Under the pieces are notes generated by a model. It was not told where the DNA came from and did not search any database. It saw only the letters and a program-made list of their open reading frames with translations. Below are positions 1-10,585 of a stretch of DNA of 64,000 nt, piece after piece. Within the stretch, counting starts at the first letter, position 1, and each line of letters begins with the position of its first letter. Source of the stretch: Elephas maximus indicus (lineage: Eukaryota > Chordata > Mammalia > Proboscidea > Elephantidae); assembly GCF_024166365.1 (NCBI RefSeq), contig NC_064842.1:27747001-27811000 (forward strand), written 5' to 3'. Made by a program: the position numbers and the translations under genes.

Positions 1-239
1 CTTGACTCTGTAGCCAGAGCTTACCCCCTTGCCTCAGAGCTGTAGCACCTATAGCAAAATTAGTGGAATCCACTACTGATATAATTTTATGAAACCTTTT
101 AGATACATATATCCTGCATTCTGTGTCTGCATTACTTAATTCTGGTTTAACTCAACATTCGTCTGCCAGCAGACTCACTTATCATGAGTCTTCTGACAGC
201 TTCAAATATTAGATTACCTATGGTGGCTACTTTAAACCC

Positions 240-727
240 ATCCACCCTTCTCCTTTGACAAATCCAGATATGGTATTATTTGTAGATGGCTCTTATTTGA
301 AATCAACACCTAGCTCTCATTATTAGGCTGGTTACACTTTACAACATCTACTGAAGTCCTTGAAAACCAGCCTCTTCCTGAAGCCACTTCAGCTCAACAA
401 GTCGAATTTATTGCCCTTATTTGAGCCTGAAAACTTGCTATAGGAAAGTCCATGACAATTTTTATGGATTATCATTATTGTTTTGGAGTTATTCATGATT
501 TTGGGATGTTACAAAGAGGCTTTTTAGCCTCTTCTGGTAACACTATTAAAAAGGGGGCTTTAGTAGCAGACCTATTAGATGCCTTGCTCCCTTCCGAAAT
601 CACTTTAATTAAAATACAAGCACACTGGCCAAAGGGAGTGCCCCAAACTGAAGAAATTAGAGGAAGTAATCTTACTGAAGCAGCTGCCAAACAGGCTGCT
701 TCTCAAATTATTATTTCCCTCGATTAG
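240..727 (+). pseudogene. ERV pol remnant: RNase H region
   Basis: The 91-codon open stretch at 452-724 and the interrupted frame before it resemble a retroviral RNase H domain. Stops at several positions show decay. Confidence 0.75.
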
Positions 728-899
728 CAAAAAAGTGTGTAAAAGGACTTCTGGAAGAACCCATAGAGAACTGTTACCATGAAATAACTAGTATTTTTGC
801 ACCTACCAAAGAAAAGCTTTTGAAACATTAACAGTTGGCTCAATCAAATAAAATTGAAACATGGAAAAGGCCAGGCTGTTACCAAGACCCTTACACTAA

Positions 900-1910
900 G
901 CTATAGTTAGGACCTGATACCAAAATTGTTCTTCCTAAACGTTTACATGTCCCTATGATGACTCTACATGAGAACATTTATGTAGGGAGAGATAAAGTGA
1001 CTGCACTTTTGAAGAAATACTGGTGGGGAAAATTTTCTGAGGCAGCTGAGAATGTGGCTGCCCACTACTCTATCTGCCCTCATTATAATCCTGGGAGACA
1101 TAACTTTCCATGGATAGTATCCTTTGCCTTCCAGGCCTATGCTTGAACGGCAATTAGATTTTATCCAGCTTTCACCTTTGGACAGTTATAAATGTGTCTT
1201 AGTAATGATCTGTGGATTTTCACACAGGATAGAGGCTTTCCCCTGCCAGCATTCCACTGCTTCTTTTGTAGCAAAAAAGCTCCTTGGGGACATAATACCT
1301 AATTGGGAGCACCAAAATTTTTTTGTGGTGATTGGGGAACTCATTTTACTGGACAAGTTATTTAATAATTATGTCGAGTCTTCCCCACATACCAGAGATT
1401 GTATTGCCCTTACCACCCTCAGTCCTCTGGATTTGTAGAAAGAACTAATGGTGTAACAAAAACTCAACTTGCTAAACTTTCTGAATCCTTAGTTTTGTCT
1501 TGTACTAAAGTTCTCCCTTTAGTCCTTCTAAATTTAAGAAGTATTCCTTTTGGGTCTCTTAAACTAACTCTTTATGAAATAGTTACTGGAAGGTCTATAA
1601 TTCTTTCTTACATTTCCTCTACTGAACTAACTTGGTACTGCCCGAATTACTGAAACATTGTCAATCTTTGATGAATACTCTAAGAAATATTTTTCACAAA
1701 TTAAAGAGGCATTTGAGAAGCAGAAACTTGATTCTCCTCCCTTAGTTAATATTACTCCAGGAGATCGTTTATTGGAAAAAACACCAATTGAAAGATTCTT
1801 TGGCAATCTCACTAGAAGGGGCCTTAGCAAGTCATTTTAACTAACCCTTGCACAGCTAAGCTGGAAGGAATTAACCCTCGGATTCATTTATCACAACTGA
1901 AGAAAGCCAA
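900..1910 (+). pseudogene. ERV pol remnant: integrase
   Basis: The His-His-Cys-Cys zinc-binding part lies near 945-1110 and the catalytic core from about 1145 to 1460. The acidic catalytic positions (D, D, E) can still be placed but fall in different frames, so at least one frameshift (about 1300-1400) has broken the gene. Confidence 0.75.
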
Positions 1911-2149
1911 AACTTCTATTTGGACCTGTCAGCCAGCTGGAGATTTAAAACTCAGACTGAAGCAACACCCCAGCAACCAGAAGCAAACAACTTCAAAGGC
2001 CAACAGCTGAGATCACAGAACGAGATTGCTTACAAGCTGCTAAAACTTTCAGACTCTTTCTTAACTGTTGGTATTTTAATAGTTTCAACTATTTTTGCTC
2101 ACTTTTGGAATTAGTTCTTAGCAGCTTTAGTATCTTTAACACTAACTCA

Positions 2150-3610
2150 GAAGTTAAACCTTTTTATTCCTCATACCAGTAACTGAGATGGTTATATTTG
2201 CTTAATGCTAATAATTTTAAAATAGCTTTTACCAGCTTAGGTTGAGAATGTGTTGTATACGCATTAATATCGCTTCACTTTACTAAATTACTTTAGTTAA
2301 CCTTGTCTTCATTATGAAGTTTATAATAAGTTTCTGTTTATTGTAACCATCACTGATGCATGGAAAGAAAATGCTTGTATGAGATTAACTCAATCAGTAG
2401 CCAGCACTAGCAATTTAACTGAATGTTGGATATATCACTCTTCCCCCCAATCTACATAAGATCATACTTATCCTCTCACCGTACCAGTCTTAGACTACAC
2501 GTTCAAACCTAATTTTACTATAGATTTTGAAAAACCATTTAAATAGGCTATTTATGTTAAATTATGGCTACCTCCAGAATTATCCACTTATCCATGAGCT
2601 CCGTTTCAACCTTTCTCATACTTGATTTGAATATTTTACTCCTTCTGAACCTTGTTACCTTTTTATTAATGATGCTCAGCATTACTCTGCAGTATCAGAT
2701 CACTGTTTTAATAATGATCAAAATCTCCCAATTTGTGTCTGACTCTGTGATTCCCTAGAATTTGGAGAATTACCCATTTGTGATGATTCATTAACTGTGT
2801 ACTGGCTTGAAAGGGTCAATCTGTCCATTCTATTTCCTAATATTCAGAATGGGGCAGGCATGTTGTATGCTCCATCTGGATTTTTTTTTTTTATCAGCTG
2901 ATTTAAGAAAAAAGTCTGATAATTCACACAATACTTGGGCCTTGCCATGTTTAGATGGTTGGAATATGTCAGGTCAGTGTTCCTTAGGTACCCTTGGAGT
3001 TCCCACGAATATTCATTCACATAATGTCAGCTTACTATGAAACAGTGACTTAAAATTAATATCCATACTGAAGAAAGACTTGTCCTCTCAGATAATCCTG
3101 TAGCAGATAGAACCGGCTGGGGCTGGTCATTCTCCAAGACTTTGTTCCCTCTTATGGTATATTGAACTAGAAAGATCTATTCATAATCTATCTGCCACAA
3201 TGGCTCAAATTGCTGATATTGTGGCTGATGGAATGACAGCTCAACAAAAGACCTCTGAATCTTTTGTTAAAATTGTCTTGGATGACTGGATTGCCGTAGA
3301 TTTTCTTTTAGCTCAGCAAGGTGGAGTCTGCGCTATCACTAATACCTCCTGCTGTTCATAGATAAATACCTCCAGGGAAGTAGAACAAGGTATCACTAAA
3401 ATATGCCAAAAGGCCTCCTGGTTACATACCATCTCTCCCGTGACTGCTCCTTCCTTTTTTGATAGTTTTAGCTGGTTACCCCAAAGCATCAATTCTGGTA
3501 TACGCTCCTTTCTGCTAGCCTACCCACTCCTTTTAATCATTGTAATTGTCATTATGGACTGGTTAGATGTCTTAAGCACTGTTTCTCGTTACCACAGCTG
3601 ACCTTCAATA
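2150..3610 (+). pseudogene. ERV envelope remnant
   Basis: The transmembrane subunit is best preserved, near 3180-3605. It has a C-x6-CC motif at 3329-3355, an in-frame stop at 3359-3361, and a hydrophobic membrane segment near 3510-3560. The surface subunit (about 2150-3100) is heavily interrupted. Confidence 0.65.
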
Positions 3611-4013
3611 CAGCTAGCCATATGACAAATTACGTACCTGGAAGAAACTAATTTTGCTAAGAAGAGTGAATTTTAGTTCTGGTATCAGACTTTTAGGGAT
3701 GCCAATTTATTCCTCTAATGTGGCCTTGTCTGCAACACTTGCTCTAACCAAAATCAATTCTCACTGAAGATAAGTCAAAGTTTACCCTGAAGACGATACC
3801 CAAAGTTACGGCAAAGTGAAATCAAATGGTGCCTGGCTACTAGACAGTAGCATCTAGGGTCTTAAAGGCTGCCTGAAGAGAGCAGCCACCTGAAAACAGT
3901 AGCATCTGGGGATTTAAAAGCTCATACACAGTGGCCATCCCAGAGACACCAAGTCCTTGCAGAAGATGGGTCGCTCCTTTGTGGGTGATCTATGCCTTAT
4001 AGTGGAGGTTTGA

Positions 4014-4027
4014 TCAAAAAGGGGAGA
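4014..4027 (+). other. ERV polypurine tract
   Basis: An A/G-only run ending GGGGAGA directly precedes the TG that starts the LTR, the expected arrangement for plus-strand priming. Confidence 0.75.
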
Positions 4028-4870
4028 TGTATATGGGATGTATGCGCATCCCAAATCCCAAAGTACCTGGCATAAATAAAATAGCTGGCCCAGATCTAAA
4101 TTAACCTCCATTTTGAATCAAACTGCATTTTTGCCTAGACTCTTTTTTGACAAGACGATTGGCTTCTTGTGAAAGTTTAACTGTCTGTAACACAGAAGAA
4201 AGCTAGGGTCAGGGCTCTAGGAATTGTTTGTTAAAAAGTGTCTGTTAAGAATGTTTACACAGCTTGCTTTACAGGAGACACTCTAGGTTAAGAAACAGAA
4301 TTGACTGTGTTAAGGAGCCTGTAACCGTCTCATAACTCTGTAACCAAGATGAGGTAACATCAATTAACCAAGTCATAATCAAACTTCATTTTCACTCACT
4401 GAGATCTTCTGCTCCATTTTTGCTGACTCTTTGTATAATTCGAAGACAAAGACATAAGCCTGTTACCTTAAGAATACAGCTGTGATGGAGAATTGACTCA
4501 ATTATCCCTGACAGAATGCTCTGTCAAACAAATCTTTGGATGTAGCAAATAGACTTACTAATGCTAAGAAGAATATCTTAAGCATAGTGCAGAAGGTGAG
4601 AAATTAATGTTAGGTTAGAGATTAATATTTAGGATTATAGTTTAACAGACCCCTTGTAACTTTTTTGCCATGTTTCTGCCTCCCATCTGTACTCGTGAGC
4701 ACAGCTTTGTGTTACCTGACAAAAATTGCTCTCTGTGTGATGTAGAACACACACTGCAGCCCCTTGCCTGGGTGTATGTCTGTCTCCTTGTTTCACAAAA
4801 CATTTTTAATCCTTCAATAAAACTCTGTTTTATTACTAGCAGAGTGTGAATCTGGTGTTTCACTACTACA
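4028..4870 (+). repeat. ERV 3' LTR
   Basis: It begins TGTATATGGG after the polypurine tract and ends ...CTACTACA, the usual TG...CA boundaries. A TATA-like element (TTGTATAAT) lies near 4431 and a poly(A) signal AATAAA at 4816-4821. The target-site duplication cannot be checked because the 5' end is outside the window. Confidence 0.75.
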
Positions 4871-4959
4871 GGATGTAACGTGAAGTGTGATACCAATTCT
4901 TTACTTTGGCAACTAGGTGGACATGGACTGCTAAAACTGTGAATAATTTATTTTTTATA

Positions 4960-5157
4960 AAAATATTTAATAAGGTGTGCTCGACTTCTAGCCAAAAGGT
5001 TGGCAGTTCAAACCCACCCAGAGTTGCCTTAGAAGAAAGGCCTGACGTTCTGCTTCCCAAAGGTCACAACCTTGAAAACACTACAGAGAAGAGCTCTACT
5101 CTGACACACACAGGGCCAATGTGAGTCAGAATCAACACCATGGCAACAATCAACAAT
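4960..5157 (+). repeat. AfroSINE, CAA-type tail
   Basis: A diverged copy: a box-B-like GGCAGTTCAAACCCACC near 5000, then GTGAGTCAGAATCAACACC and a CAACAATCAACAA tail. Confidence 0.8.
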
Positions 5158-5644
5158 AATATTTATAAAAAAAAAAAACAAAACTTTAGCCTTAAATAAT
5201 TTCTAGAATTTTGTCCTCAATTATGATTTCTATTTTGTCTTCTTAGAATAAAGATAACTCCTTTGAAAACAAATGAAAAATATATTTAATGCATTGATTT
5301 TTTACTTAATTTATATTTTTAATGGCTATATGTTCAAATAAAACACAATTATGTGAAAATCTTGAATAAATAGTACCGTTGGTAATTTTTCTGAAATGAA
5401 TGCAAAATTTTACAAGCTAAATATATAAGAAATATTTTAACTATATGTCTTTATTGAAGAAAGTTTCTTTTTTTCCTCACCCAAAAATTGTCAGCCAATC
5501 TACAGAGTATCCAGACAGGTAGCATAACAACTAAATTCGGTAATTTTTTATGTTTTGTTAGCTTTCAGTCATATAAAAAAATTTTTTTGTCATTAAAATG
5601 TTCATTTGTGAAAGTTAGAGATTATAGTATATTCTAGTTTATAG
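5158..5644. other. AT-rich intergenic stretch, nothing recognised
   Basis: A-run at 5167-5180, then AT-rich DNA without a long ORF or a repeat I can name. Confidence 0.5.
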
Positions 5645-5862
5645 TGGCAAGTCCCTAGGTGATGCAAAAGACTACGCACTCAACTACTAATCAAAAGGTT
5701 GGTGGTTTGAACTCAACCAGAGTACTTGGGAAGGCAGGCCTGGTGATCTGCTTCTGAAAGGTCACAGCCTTAGAAAACTCTATGGGACCATTCTACTCTA
5801 CATATGTACATAGGGTCACCATAAGTCAGAATTGACTCGATGGCAACTAACAACAGTTAATA
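5645..5862 (+). repeat. AfroSINE, long body, CAA-type tail
   Basis: CCTAGGTGATGCAAAAG head, GGTGGTTTGAACTCAACC near box B, and CAGAATTGACTCGATGGCAA plus CTAACAACAG at the end. Confidence 0.85.
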
Positions 5863-6014
5863 GTGCGTTAGACTGACTTATAAATTCTAAATATTTCGAC
5901 CTTGGGTTTTGGGGTACAGTAGGTGAGTCTCCATTTGTACTCCTGCCCAGGCTCCAGAAATATTAGGGATGGGCCTGCCACCCTGCAGGAAACCGGTATT
6001 CTGGTAAGAGGATA

Positions 6015-6060
6015 AACAAAAAAAAAACCAAACCCACTGCTGTCAATTCCAACTCATAGT
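6015..6060 (-). repeat. AfroSINE 3' fragment
   Basis: About 45 bases match the reverse complement of the AfroSINE 3' end, next to an A-run that is the T-rich tail read backwards. Confidence 0.6.
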
Positions 6061-6410
6061 AAGGGGATACAAGAGATAAATAGGTTGATAACAAAGACAT
6101 CAGAACATTTCAGGTAGTAGTAAGTGCTATGAAGAAAACAGAAGCTTGGTATATTTGGTGGACGGAAAGGATTGACTGTGATTGGAGTAGAAAAAAATGC
6201 CAAGATCAGTCCTTTCCGGGATGATCTTCCTCCCATTTTTCCCTGACTTCTTGTTATTCAGGTCTCATCTTAAATGCCACTCCTCAGAGCGTCCTTCCCA
6301 ACCACTTAAATCGACAAACTCCTTCAACCTCCCCCACCGCCCAACAATTGTCTTGTTCGCCACCTTATTCCCATCCTGGCATAAACCAAACATGGAATGT
6401 ATCTCTCTTC
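6061..6410. repeat. L2-like LINE fragment
   Basis: GGTCTCATCTTAAATGCCAC and CTCAGAGCGTCCTTCCCAACC near 6262-6305 are typical of L2 elements. The part before it (6090-6190) also looks L2-derived. Confidence 0.5.
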
Positions 6411-6960
6411 TGCATTAAACGGGGCAAGTGGTATATCCAAATGAGAGTTCTTGTCCTGTCCTATTAGCTGATTGAGATACAATGGACACCACACCACCAG
6501 CTGCAAGCGAAACAGATAGTGCAAATTTATTGTCTGCGCAGACAAGGGGCAATGCAGGGTCTAGCAACCATAAGGCCACGTGCTCCCATCTGAAGGGGTT
6601 GGGGAGCTTTTTATTTCCAGTGGTGTTTGGGGGTTGGGTTTGGTGCCTGTAACTGTCCGCCCTTAGCCCTCGCATGTCCACATTTGGAGGTCCAGATGTT
6701 GAATCATGTCAGTGATGTTCAGGTCCAAGGACAGATTGAGGACAGCACTCTCCAGGTCCTGCGTGTGTGCCAGAATCTTGGTTCGCACATGTGCAGGATT
6801 CTGGCACCAAATTCAAACTGTGGCTAGGGCCGCAGCTTGGTTGGGCCGAACTGCAGTTAGAAGCTGTGGCTTGGCGGCTGCGGGGTGGGGGCAGGGAACC
6901 ATGGTGGAGAGGAGGATAAATCTCCACGGAGGCTTCAATGGGAGAGGGAGAACATTCTTA
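6411..6960. other. Unassigned GC-richer segment, possibly an old LTR
   Basis: Higher GC than its neighbours, with a nested inverted repeat at 6767-6807. No coding frame looks real. The composition suggests an LTR fragment, but I cannot name it. Confidence 0.35.
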
Positions 6961-7094
6961 AAAAAATAACTCATTCATTCAAATCTCTCTTAAAATTTGA
7001 TTTTGGGTTTTTTTTTTTTTTTTTTTTGTAGACTCTTTGCCTAAAATTACGGATTTAATAAATACAAAACAGCAAACAATCCACATTCCAATTA

Positions 7095-7857
7095 CTGATG
7101 ACGGTGAAAGACTAACAGTCTACTGTATGGATTACACCTAAATGTCAGGGAAACAAAAATCCTTACAACTAGTCTAATAAATAAATAAATGATGAAAAAG
7201 TTTGAAAAGAAAAAAAGTATAGTACATGCCCTCCAGGAATGCAAACAAAGCCGAGGGAAAAAAATGAAGTTGTCAACAGTTTCATTCTACTTGGATTATC
7301 AATCAGCATCCATGGAAGCAGCAATCAAGAAATCAAACATTGTATTGCATTGGGCAAATCTGCTGCAAAAGACTTCTTTAAAGTCTTAAAAAGCAAAGAT
7401 GTCACTTTGATGATTAGGTGCATCTGACCCAAGCCATGGTCTTTTCAATCACCTCATATGCCCAAAAACAGCAGACGATAAAAAAAGAAGACATAAGAAT
7501 TGATGCATTTGGACTGTGCTCTTGCTGAAGAATACTGGATATACTGAGGACTGCCAGAAGAACGAATAAATCAATCTTAGAAGAAATACCACGAGTACGC
7601 TCCTTAGGAGCAAGGATGGCAAGACTCATGGCTCACTTACTTGGGGCACGTCACCAAGAAAGACCAATTGCTAGAAAAGGACATCACGTTGGGTAAAACA
7701 GAGGGTCCTCTATGAGAAGGATTGTCACAATGGCCACAACAATGGACTCAAACATACCAACAATCACCAAGATGGCACAGGACTGGGCAATGTTCCCTTT
7801 GTTATACATAAGGTCGCCATGAGTTGTGTGGACTCTAACAGCAACTAACGACAATAA
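7095..7857 (+). mobile_element. RTE-clade LINE, 5'-truncated 3' portion
   Basis: It matches, with indels, the same element seen at 29288-29935 and (reversed) at 20935-21693. The 3' end GGTCGCCATGAGTTGTGTGG...GCAACTAACGACAATAAC also resembles AfroSINE tails. A block at 7199-7255, not expected in the element, interrupts it. Confidence 0.75.
7199..7255 (+). repeat. 57-bp direct repeat, copy 1 (inside the RTE piece)
   Basis: Nearly identical (2 differences) to 9287-9343. Other RTE copies here have no matching segment at this point. Confidence 0.9.
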
Positions 7858-7859
7858 CA

Positions 7860-9050
7860 AAATAGCAAAAGCCATGAAAAGATTACTAGATGGGAGTATT
7901 ATAGAGCTACTCATAATCTGTAAATGGTATTTTAAATTCAAATAACTGAGAGAGGAAGTTTGTTTTGGTCCTAGACTGAATAATCACACTGAGACAGGCA
8001 TAGAATCACAAACGCTAATGAGGCAATAATCAGGAATAAAGCTAAAGAAGTATTTTTAAAGAGAAAAAGTTAAAATTAGAGGTCATTGAATATTTTTCCA
8101 AACCAAAGTTTTGTTTTGTTTTTTTAAATCACATTTATCACCCTGTGATGTGTTTTCTGTTTTACTTACCTAGGTTACTTCCAAAGTAAATTTGGTTCGG
8201 CACCACACACCATTGGAGCTGACAGAGAAAGGGCGAGAAAGGGCTGAACCAAAAACTGGTAGCACTTTTTAGTTTCACTTTGAAAGAGCTTTTAGAACAT
8301 ATTGTGATTTTTTTTTTTTTAAGAGCAAACGTGTCTTGTAAACAAAATAGGCCTGGTTTTCATTTACTACTAAATACTCTAGATCTACCTTGTTGCTTTT
8401 GTAAAGGTAAAATCCCTGTGATACTTGGAAGGACAAAGAAATTCCTCTGAGAGAGCTTTATGTGAGGATAAAACAGATACTGCCAGAACATAAAAAATCA
8501 TGTTAATCTCTGCAAGTCAATCAGTATCACATGAAAAAGGGGTCTGTTAACTATCTGTAGAAATATCCGAAGAGATTTTTGGTTGTTTTAAATGTTAAGG
8601 AAAAACCAATAAAATACTGTGTTAATAAAAGGGAGAGAAGGGGAGAGTCTCTGGAGTATGAAAAAAGGGAGCCTTCAAAAGTATAACCATGTCTCCAACG
8701 CTATCCAGGGAAGAAGAGGGTTGCCTAAGGAAAGACTGATGCCCTGGCACTGGTGCCCTGTATCTCTCGAGAGAAATGAATGCATTCAGAAAAGACAGGG
8801 AGAATATCCAATTTCACTGCTCCTGTGCAGATTCTCTGAGAGGACAGGGTAGCACACATCAGACTATTCAGGAAAGGCTGAACGTGCTCTGTCCACACAT
8901 TGTAATACCATTCAGCAACACCAACCTCTGGTGACACAAAGACCAGTGGGTGCCTGTGGCCCAGAGTGGGGGGTGGGAATTCACTGTAAAGGGTCAAGAG
9001 GGAAGTTTTGGGGGTAATGGGAATATGCTATGTCTTATATAACTTATATA
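7860..9050. other. Intergenic stretch without a recognised element
   Basis: It contains a T-run near 8310 and an A/G-rich patch near 8630-8690. ORFs of 77-90 codons overlap on both strands and resemble nothing I know. Confidence 0.5.
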
Positions 9051-9065
9051 ACTAAAAACGAGTTG

Positions 9066-9212
9066 CCACATAGAACTGTGTTCCATAGGGTTTTCAGTGG
9101 CTGGTTCTTCTGAGACCACCAGGCTCTTCTGAGGTGCCTCTGCATGGACTGGACCTCCAACCTTCTGATTAGTTAATCTTAACTGTTTGCACCACCCAGG
9201 AACTCCTACACC
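9066..9212 (-). repeat. AfroSINE
   Basis: The reverse complement shows the SINE order: head near 9210 (CACCCAGGAACTCC), body, and 3' end near 9070. Confidence 0.75.
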
Positions 9213-9286
9213 TATATATTCATCTGTTAAAATTTACATAACTGTTCAACTAAAATGGGTTTGTTAATTGTGCTTTAAACAAAGTT

Positions 9287-9343
9287 AGTTTGAAAAGAAA
9301 AAAAGCACAGTACATGCCCTCCAGGAATGCAAACAAAGCCGAG
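9287..9343 (+). repeat. 57-bp direct repeat, copy 2
   Basis: Second copy of 7199-7255, lying in non-RTE DNA just before a MIR. Confidence 0.9.
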
Positions 9344-9374
9344 TGGCGAGATGCCCCCAAGCATCAGGATGGTG

Positions 9375-9588
9375 ATGTCCATTTATTGAGCGGTCCGCAG
9401 TGTGTCGGACCCTGGGATGAGTAGCTTATCTCATTAATTCTCAGCCTGTTCCACTGTAAAGAAAAGGTAAGGAACTCGTAAAGACTTTTAAATAATTCGG
9501 TAGAGATCACACGGGCGCTACCGCCGGAATCTGAACCCAGGCAACGTAACTTCACAACCCAGACTTTTAACTACTACACGATACTGCT
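9375..9588 (-). repeat. MIR
   Basis: TTATTGAGCGGTCC near the left end, CTCATTAATTCTCAGCC in the middle and CCGGAATCTGAACCCAGGCA near the right are the reverse complement of MIR. Confidence 0.8.
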
Positions 9589-9589
9589 A

Positions 9590-9722
9590 AACCCGTTGCC
9601 CACAGCGACCCTAAAGGACAGAGAATTGCCCCATAGGGTTTCCAAGGAGCTGCTGGTGTATTTGAACTGCCGACCTTTTCGTTAGCAGCCGAGTCACTTA
9701 ATCACTGCGCCACCAGGGCTCC
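9590..9722 (-). repeat. AfroSINE
   Basis: AACCCGTTGCCCACAGCGAC at the left and CGCCACCAGGGCTCC at the right define a reversed copy ending about 110 bases before the CpG-rich promoter. Confidence 0.9.
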
Positions 9723-9948
9723 GCGATGCTGCTACCTAGTACATAGTAAAAGCTGCGTTTAAGTATTTGTTGAAAGAATGATTCTGGCTACAGAGCCTTA
9801 AAGCTCACAAAACGCCCATTTTTTTTTTTTTTTTATAGAACGAGACCTTCAGTCCACAAGCCCGGGCACAGACCGCAGCACCTGAACAAAGGAGACCCGG
9901 AGCCTCAAATACGACCAGGGTAGAGGGGCGGGGCCCCGTCAAAGGGAG

Positions 9949-9960
9949 GCAGCCATTTTG
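9949..9960 (-). promoter_or_regulatory. YY1-type binding motif
   Basis: On the minus strand the site reads CAAAATGGCTGC, a close match to the YY1 consensus. It sits just upstream of the likely HEATR1 start, where YY1 sites often position transcription of housekeeping genes. Confidence 0.6.
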
Positions 9961-10009
9961 TCGCGTTTCACGCAAGCTTGTACTTCTTCTCTTGCCGTAG
10001 TTCCCGAAA

Positions 10010-10017
10010 CCGGAAGT
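10010..10017 (+). promoter_or_regulatory. ETS/GABP-type binding motif
   Basis: CCGGAAGT is the core consensus for ETS-family factors such as GABPA and ELK. It lies 50 bases after the YY1-type motif in the CpG-rich promoter. Confidence 0.6.
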
Positions 10018-10019
10018 TC

Positions 10020-10130
10020 TTCTAAAGCATGTCTTAGGTTTCCGGGCGAGAGCTGGACTCGTTGACACCATGTGGGTGCTGCCGTGAAGAGTTGTTGCCT
10101 TCTAAATCCTGCTCGAAGTCCGAGTTCCTG
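10020..10130 (+). other. HEATR1: HEATR1 exon 1, non-coding (5' limit uncertain)
   Basis: The exon ends at a good donor (CTG|GTGAGA, donor at 10131). Its 5' limit is set by the promoter motifs and is not certain. It contains a five-codon upstream ORF (10070-10087) in a good Kozak context and possibly a two-codon one (10029-10037). Confidence 0.65.
10070..10087 (+). promoter_or_regulatory. Minimal upstream ORF in the HEATR1 leader (MWVLP)
   Basis: An ATG with A at -3 opens five codons (MWVLP) followed by TGA, entirely inside the predicted first exon. It ends before the exon 1 donor, so splicing does not fuse it to the main frame. Such short upstream ORFs can lower or tune translation of the main frame; that role is inferred here. 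Confidence 0.5.
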
Positions 10131-10416
10131 GTGAGAATGGGCACAGAGCCGCTTGAGGCTGTGGATCGGGGCGGGATACCGAGAGAGAGTGAAAGGTCCG
10201 TGGGTTTACCGGGTATCTGCGGAGACAAGGCTGAAGAAAGTTTTCACGCAACCCCGGGGCTGTAGTTAAAAGTTGTAATTGCTTTTGCACTTGTGTTTGT
10301 ATCCGGGAGTCCGCGAGTTCGGGACAGCTGATTGTTAGTCCACAACCGCGCTGGAAAGTCGCCTTATGGTTTTAGAGATTTCTCACAGTAGTTCCGTTTC
10401 TTAACCTGTTTTTTAG

Positions 10417-10585
10417 AAATCACTTCTTCTCCTTGGGTGAAAGATGACGTCCTTAGCTCAGCAGCTCCAGCGACTCGCCCTCCCTCAAAGTGATGCCAGT
10501 CTCCTATCTAGAGATGAAGTTGCCTCTTTGTTGTTTGACCCCAAGGAAGCAGCCACTATTGACAGGGACACTGCCTTTGCCATTG
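10417..10585 (+). CDS. HEATR1: HEATR1 exon 2 (start codon at 10444)
   Basis: The acceptor is CTGTTTTTTAG at 10406-10416 and the donor GTGAGC is at 10586. The first 27 bases are leader; the coding part, 10444-10585, gives residues 1-47 plus one base, ending IDRDTAFAI. The ATG has A at -3 (AAG-ATG-A), a good context. Confidence 0.97.

Larger units (their letters stand above)
1..4870 (+). mobile_element. Decayed class I endogenous retrovirus, 3' portion
   Basis: The parts appear in proviral order: RNase H, integrase, envelope, polypurine tract and 3' LTR. Any 5' LTR, gag and most of the reverse transcriptase lie left of the window. Stops and frameshifts break every frame, so no functional protein is expected. 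A C-x6-CC motif in the envelope remnant points to a gammaretrovirus-like (class I) element. It is intergenic and in the same orientation as HEATR1, about 5 kb upstream. Confidence 0.88.
9830..10450 (+). promoter_or_regulatory. HEATR1: HEATR1 CpG-rich promoter and first-exon region
   Basis: CpG dinucleotides are far denser here than in the AT-rich surroundings. No TATA box is evident. A GC box (GGGGCGGGGCC, 9925-9935), a YY1-type site (9949-9960, reverse complement CAAAATGGCTGC) and an ETS/GABP-type site (CCGGAAGT, 10010-10017) lie within about 100 bases. This combination is common at TATA-less housekeeping and ribosome-biogenesis promoters. Transcription probably starts between about 10000 and 10060, but the exact site cannot be read from sequence. 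Confidence 0.8.

Noticed and set aside
1-9800. Exons of ACTN2, the neighbour of HEATR1 in human
   Set aside because: No actinin-like coding sequence is seen; the neighbour must lie further left.
10062-10265. ORF of 67 codons across exon 1 and intron 1
   Set aside because: It has no ATG at its start (TTG) and reads through the clear exon 1 donor at 10131.
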